Source: JBGVSA01 sp041807905 (lineage in GTDB: Bacteria > Pseudomonadota > Gammaproteobacteria > Burkholderiales > Rhodocyclaceae). Taken from it: 64,000 nucleotides of DNA. The translations under genes and the position numbers were made by a program. Location of the stretch: the NCBI RefSeq assembly GCF_041807905.1, contig NZ_JBGVSA010000004.1, positions 62,001 to 126,000 on the forward strand. The letters are read 5' to 3'. Under the pieces are notes generated by a model. The model ran no database searches, was not told the origin of the DNA, and worked only from the letters and a program-made list of their open reading frames with translations. Positions 59,443 to 64,000 of this stretch are shown one piece after another (within the stretch, counting starts at the first letter, position 1; each line of letters opens with the position of its first letter).

Positions 59443-59870
59443 ATGAAGGTCGATGCGGTGGGTTCGTCGTTCGAAGAGGCGTGGTCGGATCTCTATGGTG
59501 CTGCCTGCGATATGGCACTTGCGCCCCTTGCCGATCGAATGGCCGGGCGTGTCGACGCGATTCTCGAGAAATTCTTCGCCCTGGCGGCGAACGCGCCTTT
59601 CATCAAGCAACTGCTCGATACCTTCACCCCGAAGAGGCAACGCACGTTGCCGACATCATGTGGCGGCATGTGAACGCGCCTTTCCACGACGACGTGCAAT
59701 GCCCGGACACGCGAGGCAGGACCTGCCTCTTTTCGAGGTTGCCGATCGAGCCTGGCGTGTCCCCCGCCGCCGACCACCATGCGTGGCGCCTGGTCGAAGC
59801 GGCCATCTCTTCGGGTGTCGGCAGCGAAGCCTACAGGAAAGCCTGCGCTCACATCATCGGGGACGAATGA
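59443..59870 (+). pseudogene. Small sensor-like gene with a one-base frameshift
   Basis: Two reading frames join into one credible protein of about 142 residues. The first (59443 on, ATG after GGAGGGGG) gives VGSSFEEAWSDLYGAACDMA through PFIKQLLDTFTP. The second, shifted by one base in the CCCC run at 59627-59630, continues EEATHVADIMWRHVNAPFHDD through the stop at 59870. Adding one C restores a single frame. The all-helical pattern loosely recalls protoglobin-type sensors, but I do not recognise it firmly. It stops 16 bases before the first diguanylate cyclase gene, so it was probably part of that operon. A sequencing slip is an alternative to true decay. Confidence 0.55.
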
Positions 59871-59886
59871 GCCCCATCGAGCAGAC

Positions 59887-61485
59887 ATGAAAAACGCTAT
59901 TCACCGCGCCCGATGGCGGGCTGGACTCTGGACCATCGCGGCCGCATGTGCCGGCGTCGCGATCATTCTCGGCGCCCTGTTCGCGATGCAGAGCTTCCTG
60001 GCCGGACTGAACACGATGTACGCCAAGAACCTGGAGCCGATGTATCAGCTCGACAGCATCCGTGCCGCGCAGGTCGACATCGGCCGCATGGAGTTGCGCA
60101 TCGTCGCGCAGCGCGATACCGCCTACACGTGGCAGGCCGCGCGCCGGATCGCCGATCGCCTCGATGCGATCGATTCGATATGGATGTCGTACGACCCGCG
60201 CGGCATTGCGAACGACGAGGAAGCCCGGCTGGCCTCGGCGGTCCGCGACGCGCTGCCGCCATTCAGGCAACGCGTCGAACGGTTCTCCGCACTTGCGCTG
60301 TCTGGTGACTACGAGCGCGCGACCCTGATCGTCCTGGCGTCGGAGGTCCCACGCATGCAGATGGAAGCGCTGATGGCGCAGATCATCCAGGTCAATCTGG
60401 ATGGTTCGGCCCGTGAGTACCGCCGTGGCGAGCAACTGTTCGAGCGCGTCGCCGCGGTTGGCATCGCCCTGTTCGTGATCGGCCTGGTTGCCGTCCTCGT
60501 CGCGCTGTATCGCATGAACCGCCATCGCGACAGCGCACTGCGCGACTCGCGCTATCGCGGCAAGCTGGCCGAGCAGATTACCGAACACAGCCCGAACAGT
60601 GCGGTGGTCACCGACGCGTCGGGCACCATCGTGCACGTCAACGCTGCCTTTTGCGCCATTACCGGCTACAGCGCGCACGAGGTGCTCGGACAGAATCCGC
60701 GGCTGTGGCGCTCGGGGCGGCAGTCGCCGGATTTCTACAAGGCAATGTGGCAGAGCCTCACCACCGCGGGCCAGTGGTCCGGCGAGATCTGGAATCGCCG
60801 CAAGGACGGGGAACTGTTCCTCATGTCGCTCAACATTGCCGGCATCCGGGGGCACGACGGCAATTTCACCAGCTACATCGGCATCGGCTCGGACGTCACG
60901 CATCGGCGTACGGCCGAAGACAGGCTTGGGCACATGGCCATGCACGACGCGTTGACGGGCATTCCCAATCGCGTGCTGTTCGACGAACGCCTGCGCCATT
61001 CGATCTCGCGCGCGCAGGCCAACCAGACCAGGCTCGGCGTGATGTTCGTCGATCTGGACGGGTTCAAGTCGGTGAACGACAACCATGGGCACATGGCGGG
61101 CGATGCCGTACTGGTGTGCGTAGCGTCGCGGCTGCGGGCCGCCGTGCGGGAGAGCGACACGGTCGCACGTCTGAGTGGCGACGAGTTCGCCGTGCTCATC
61201 GAAGACATCCGGGAGCCGATGCATCTCGGGGCTGTTGCGGAATCGCTGCTGGCGGCAGTCGTGACGCCCGTGCAGATCGGACGCCATGCGATCGGCATTT
61301 CTGCGAGCATCGGCATCAGCGTATATCCAGAGGACGCCGTCGAGGCACGACAACTGCTCGAATATGCTGACCGGGCGATGTACGCAGCCAAGAAATCCGG
61401 CAAACGCGCCTATCGATTCCATGCAGCGCCATCGTCCGCACCCGACAGCGCGGGCCACGTCATCGTCGAAGGAAGCAAGCCATGA
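59887..61485 (+). CDS. Diguanylate cyclase (membrane sensor, PAS, GGDEF), first of a pair
   Basis: A 532-residue protein. Helices at about 13-35 and 188-210 bracket a periplasmic four-helix sensor domain. A PAS domain follows (about 232-340: VTDASGTIVHVNAAFCAITGY with GSDVTHRRTAEDRL). The GGDEF domain (about 345-515) has DALTGIPNRVLF, VDLDGFKSVND and the active-site motif SGDEF (430-434). An RxxD inhibitory site RESD (421-424) sits at the right distance. It should make cyclic di-GMP. It has no EAL domain. Its stop overlaps the second cyclase gene by ATGA. Confidence 0.92.
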   Translation: MKNAIHRARWRAGLWTIAAACAGVAIILGALFAMQSFLAGLNTMYAKNLEPMYQLDSIRAAQVDIGRMELRIVAQRDTAYTWQAARRIADRLDAIDSIWMSYDPRGIANDEEARLASAVRDALPPFRQRVERFSALALSGDYERATLIVLASEVPRMQMEALMAQIIQVNLDGSAREYRRGEQLFERVAAVGIALFVIGLVAVLVALYRMNRHRDSALRDSRYRGKLAEQITEHSPNSAVVTDASGTIVHVNAAFCAITGYSAHEVLGQNPRLWRSGRQSPDFYKAMWQSLTTAGQWSGEIWNRRKDGELFLMSLNIAGIRGHDGNFTSYIGIGSDVTHRRTAEDRLGHMAMHDALTGIPNRVLFDERLRHSISRAQANQTRLGVMFVDLDGFKSVNDNHGHMAGDAVLVCVASRLRAAVRESDTVARLSGDEFAVLIEDIREPMHLGAVAESLLAAVVTPVQIGRHAIGISASIGISVYPEDAVEARQLLEYADRAMYAAKKSGKRAYRFHAAPSSAPDSAGHVIVEGSKP

Positions 61486-63053
61486 GCGGCGCACTCAAGA
61501 TCGGCCGCGCATACGGTCTGGGTTCCGCCCCGCTGGTCGCGGCGGCGGTCGGGTTCGTCATCATCCTGGCTGCGCTCGCAGTAATGAGCACGCTGGTCAC
61601 CAACCTGTCGGTGACGCACGAGAAGAACGCGACGCCGTTGGCGCAGCTCGATGCGATACGCGCACTCCACATGGACGTTCGCTGCCAGCAGTGGCGGATA
61701 CTCTTTGCACGCGATCGGGCCGTCACCGCGGCAGGCACGCGCCGCATCGAAGAGCGGCTCGACACCATCGACGGACTCTGGGGGCGCTACTATCCCAACG
61801 GCGTCATCAGCCCGCGCGAATCGGAACTGGCCCGCGAAATCCACGACCTCATGCCCGAGGCGCGACTGAACGTCGAGCGATTCATCGGCCTTGCGCGAGC
61901 GGGCCACTACGACGATGCGCAGCGATGGACCATTGCACACGCGCCCGATCGCGAGCGCCTGGACACCCTGCTGTCCACCGACATCCAGGACAACATCGAC
62001 CAGGCCCGGTCGCTGTGGGCCAGCAGCCGGCGCGTCTTCGACATTGCATTCGGCCTGGGCGCGCTGCTCATCGTGTGCGGCGTCGGCGCAATCGGCTACG
62101 CGCTCACCAAAATGATGCGACGTCGCGATCAGGCCATCTGGGACTCGCAATTCCGTACCTGGTATTGCGAGCAGATCATCGAGCACACCAGCAGCGCGAT
62201 CGTCATCACCGATATGACCGGGACGATCCTGCGCGTCAATCCGAGTTTCTGTTCCGTATCCGGCTACTCCGAAGAAGAGGCCGTCGGTCGCAACGCCAAC
62301 ATGTGGAGTTCGGGACGGCAGCCGCCCGAGTTCTACCAGAAGATGTGGGGGGCGCTGCGGGACGACGGAGCCTGGAGGGGCGAGATATGGAACCGCCGCA
62401 AGAACGGTGAGCTCGTGCTCGTCATGCTCAACATCTCGGCCATTCGCGGCCCCGCCGACACATGTCTGGGCTATGTGAGCATCGGCACGGACGTCACCGA
62501 AGTGCGCCAGAAGGAAGACCGGCTCGGCTACATCGCCATGCACGATGCACTCACCGGCCTGCCCAACCGCACGCTCTTCGGCGAGCGCCTGAGCCATGCC
62601 GTCGCGCGCGCACACCGCCATCGCTCGCGGCTGGCGGTGATGTTCATCGATCTCGACGGGTTCAAGTCGATCAATGACAACCACGGCCACGCCTTCGGCG
62701 ACACCGTGCTGGTGGCGGTGGCAACCCGTCTGCGGGGGGCCCTGCGCGAGAGCGACACGGTCGCGCGCCTGAGCGGCGACGAGTTCGCCGTCGTCATCGA
62801 AGACCTTCGCGATCCACGCGATGTCGGCGTCATCGCGCAATCGCTGCTGTCCGCCGTGACGCTGCCTGTGGAGGCCGGGGAACATGTCGCCCAGCCGTCG
62901 CTGAGCATCGGTATCTGCGTCTACCCCGATCACTCCACCGAAGTCGAATGTCTCGTGGCGCTGGCGGACGAGGCCATGTACCGCGCCAAGAAAGCCGGCA
63001 AGCACACGTACCGCGTGCACGGTGAGGCAGAGGCCGTGCCCTTTGCGACGTGA
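61482..63053 (+). CDS. Diguanylate cyclase, second of a tandem pair
   Basis: A 523-residue paralogue of the preceding gene with the same layout: helices at about 17-40 and 187-209, a four-helix periplasmic domain, a PAS domain (about 232-342: ITDMTGTILRVNPSFCSVSGY), then GGDEF with SGDEF (431-435) and RESD inhibitory site (422-425). Coupled by ATGA to the first cyclase. The sensor halves differ far more than the cyclase halves, so the two probably respond to different signals. Together they may regulate pili and surface life; this is inference. Confidence 0.92.
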   Translation: MSGALKIGRAYGLGSAPLVAAAVGFVIILAALAVMSTLVTNLSVTHEKNATPLAQLDAIRALHMDVRCQQWRILFARDRAVTAAGTRRIEERLDTIDGLWGRYYPNGVISPRESELAREIHDLMPEARLNVERFIGLARAGHYDDAQRWTIAHAPDRERLDTLLSTDIQDNIDQARSLWASSRRVFDIAFGLGALLIVCGVGAIGYALTKMMRRRDQAIWDSQFRTWYCEQIIEHTSSAIVITDMTGTILRVNPSFCSVSGYSEEEAVGRNANMWSSGRQPPEFYQKMWGALRDDGAWRGEIWNRRKNGELVLVMLNISAIRGPADTCLGYVSIGTDVTEVRQKEDRLGYIAMHDALTGLPNRTLFGERLSHAVARAHRHRSRLAVMFIDLDGFKSINDNHGHAFGDTVLVAVATRLRGALRESDTVARLSGDEFAVVIEDLRDPRDVGVIAQSLLSAVTLPVEAGEHVAQPSLSIGICVYPDHSTEVECLVALADEAMYRAKKAGKHTYRVHGEAEAVPFAT

Positions 63054-63068
63054 GTCGCCCGCGTTCGA

Positions 63069-64000
63069 TCAGTTCTTCAAGCCGAGTCGTCGCGCGAGCT
63101 TGTGAAGGTTGCTGGCATCCACGCCCAGCTCACGGGCGGCGCCGGCCCAGTTGTCTTCGTGACGCAGCAGCGCGACACGGATCGCTTCGCGCTGACTGCT
63201 TTCGACGACCTCCCGCAGGCTCAGGCCCGCTGCGATGGTCGTGACGTGCGGCGCTTCGGCGGCGCCGGCGATGGCATCGATTGGCGCGTGGCTATCCAGC
63301 CCTGAGCGCGCGTCGAGGTCGAGCAATTCCGGTTCCAGCGTGACGATGTCGCTGCGCGCGGCGCCGCGGCTCACCGCCTTCAGGGCGGCACGGCTGATGA
63401 CGTGTTCCAACTCGCGCACGTTGCCCGGCCAGCGGTAATCCAGCAGCGCTGCTTGGGCGGCGGGGGACAGACGCAGGCTGCGCAGTCCCAGGCGTGCCCG
63501 GTTCAGTTCGATGAAGCGGCCGGCCAGCAACAACACATCGTTGCCACGTTCGCGCAACGGCGGAATGGGGATCGGATACACCGACAGCCGGTGATACAGG
63601 TCCGCGCGGAACAGGCCGTCGCGCACGTGCGTGCTCAGGCTGCGGTTGGTGGCGGCGATCACGCGTACGTCGACGCGCAATGGGCGATCCGCGCCCAGGC
63701 GCTGCACCTCACCGTTCTGCAGCGTACGCAGCAACTTGGCCTGGATCGAAAGCGGCAGTTCGCCGACTTCATCGAGGAACAAGGTACCGCCCTCAGCCGC
63801 TTCGAAGCGACCTGGGCGGTCGCTCATGGCACCCGAGAACGCGCCGCGCACGTGGCCGAACAGCTCGCTTTCGGCCAACGATTCGGGGAGCGCAGCGCAG
63901 TTGACGTGAATGATCGGCTTCGCGGCCCGGCGCGAAAAGCGATGCAGCGTGTGCGCAAATAGCTCCTTGCCCACGCCGGTTTCCCCCAGCAGCAGCACCG
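63069..64000 (-). CDS. norR: NorR-type sigma-54 activator, C-terminal part (cut by window edge)
   Basis: The visible 310 residues are the AAA+ domain and HTH of a sigma-54 activator: Walker A GETGVGKELFAH, the sigma-54 loop GAFSGA (usually GAFTGA), Walker B GGTLFLDEVGELP, and the sensor region ATNRSLS. The C-terminus REVVESSQREAIRVALLRHE, then NWAGAARELGVDASNLHKLA and RRLGLK, is very like E. coli NorR. NorR senses nitric oxide through an N-terminal GAF domain, which here would lie beyond 64000. The target operon is not in the window. It converges with the second diguanylate cyclase gene, 15 bases apart. Confidence 0.85.
   Translation of the reverse strand, partial: VLLLGETGVGKELFAHTLHRFSRRAAKPIIHVNCAALPESLAESELFGHVRGAFSGAMSDRPGRFEAAEGGTLFLDEVGELPLSIQAKLLRTLQNGEVQRLGADRPLRVDVRVIAATNRSLSTHVRDGLFRADLYHRLSVYPIPIPPLRERGNDVLLLAGRFIELNRARLGLRSLRLSPAAQAALLDYRWPGNVRELEHVISRAALKAVSRGAARSDIVTLEPELLDLDARSGLDSHAPIDAIAGAAEAPHVTTIAAGLSLREVVESSQREAIRVALLRHEDNWAGAARELGVDASNLHKLARRLGLKN

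Noticed and set aside
59052..59870. A single 270-residue protein in one frame from the tRNA to the cyclase gene
   Set aside because: Only its last 80 residues look like protein; the first part overlaps the tRNA end and has shadow-like composition. The frameshift model explains the region better.

Overview
The window looks like chromosomal DNA from a GC-rich betaproteobacterium, most likely of the order Burkholderiales. The best evidence is the block mrcA (divergent) - pilMNOPQ - aroK - aroB - dgt, an order typical of Betaproteobacteria. DUF1631 and ribbon-helix-helix proteins of the kind common in Burkholderiales, and GTGA/ATGA-coupled operons, agree with this. No rRNA, CRISPR array, prophage or insertion sequence was recognised. 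The only transposase-related gene is a probably domesticated REP-associated tyrosine transposase. One tRNA gene, tRNA-Arg(CCG), lies near 59.0 kb. The species cannot be fixed from the sequence alone.

Layout. 0-7.6 kb holds the end of an MFS exporter, DUF1631, RHH and YceH proteins, a YkgJ-type cysteine cluster protein, a VOC protein with a YafY regulator, and an overlapping pair of S4 RNA-binding protein and adenine-type DNA methyltransferase. 7.6-15 kb is a pectin region: a PL1 pectate lyase lipoprotein with a long serine linker, a Kef-type antiporter, a PL22 oligogalacturonate lyase behind an unusually structured leader, and a family 5 solute-binding protein. 15-26 kb contains htpX behind a good sigma-32 promoter, a spermidine synthase-like gene, an outer-membrane barrel, an AraC regulator, a hemerythrin, trhO, pepN, rph and mrcA. 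26-36 kb is the type IV pilus assembly operon pilMNOPQ, an inserted Ig-like lipoprotein gene, then aroK, aroB, dgt and the transposase-like gene. 36-42 kb has a second hemerythrin-like gene behind an 11-bp-period repeat array, the cstA-yjiX-cobW cluster and glpK.

42-50 kb starts with gatB and then carries a compact envelope-protease module. This is a rhombosortase, its apparent GlyGly-CTERM subtilisin substrate (the two genes overlap tail to tail), and a small lipoprotein that resembles a free-standing inhibitor I9/propeptide domain. A polytopic glycosyltransferase with a C-terminal NPCBM domain faces a gtrA-gtrB pair. 50-58 kb has tex, a Fur-box-preceded iron-binding protein gene, a group II truncated haemoglobin, a LysR regulator divergent from a YciI-EamA pair, and a GlcG/HbpS-type protein. 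58-64 kb has a two-domain cytochrome c, the tRNA, a frameshifted small gene, two tandem paralogous PAS-GGDEF diguanylate cyclases, and the C-terminal part of a NorR-type sigma-54 activator that runs off the window.

The parts most worth follow-up are the rhombosortase / GlyGly-CTERM protease / I9-like lipoprotein cassette, and the leader of the oligogalacturonate lyase gene. That leader has a 20-base inverted repeat followed by an intrinsic terminator just before the start codon. Also notable are the four-copy CTTAG array and the lipoprotein gene placed between pilQ and aroK.
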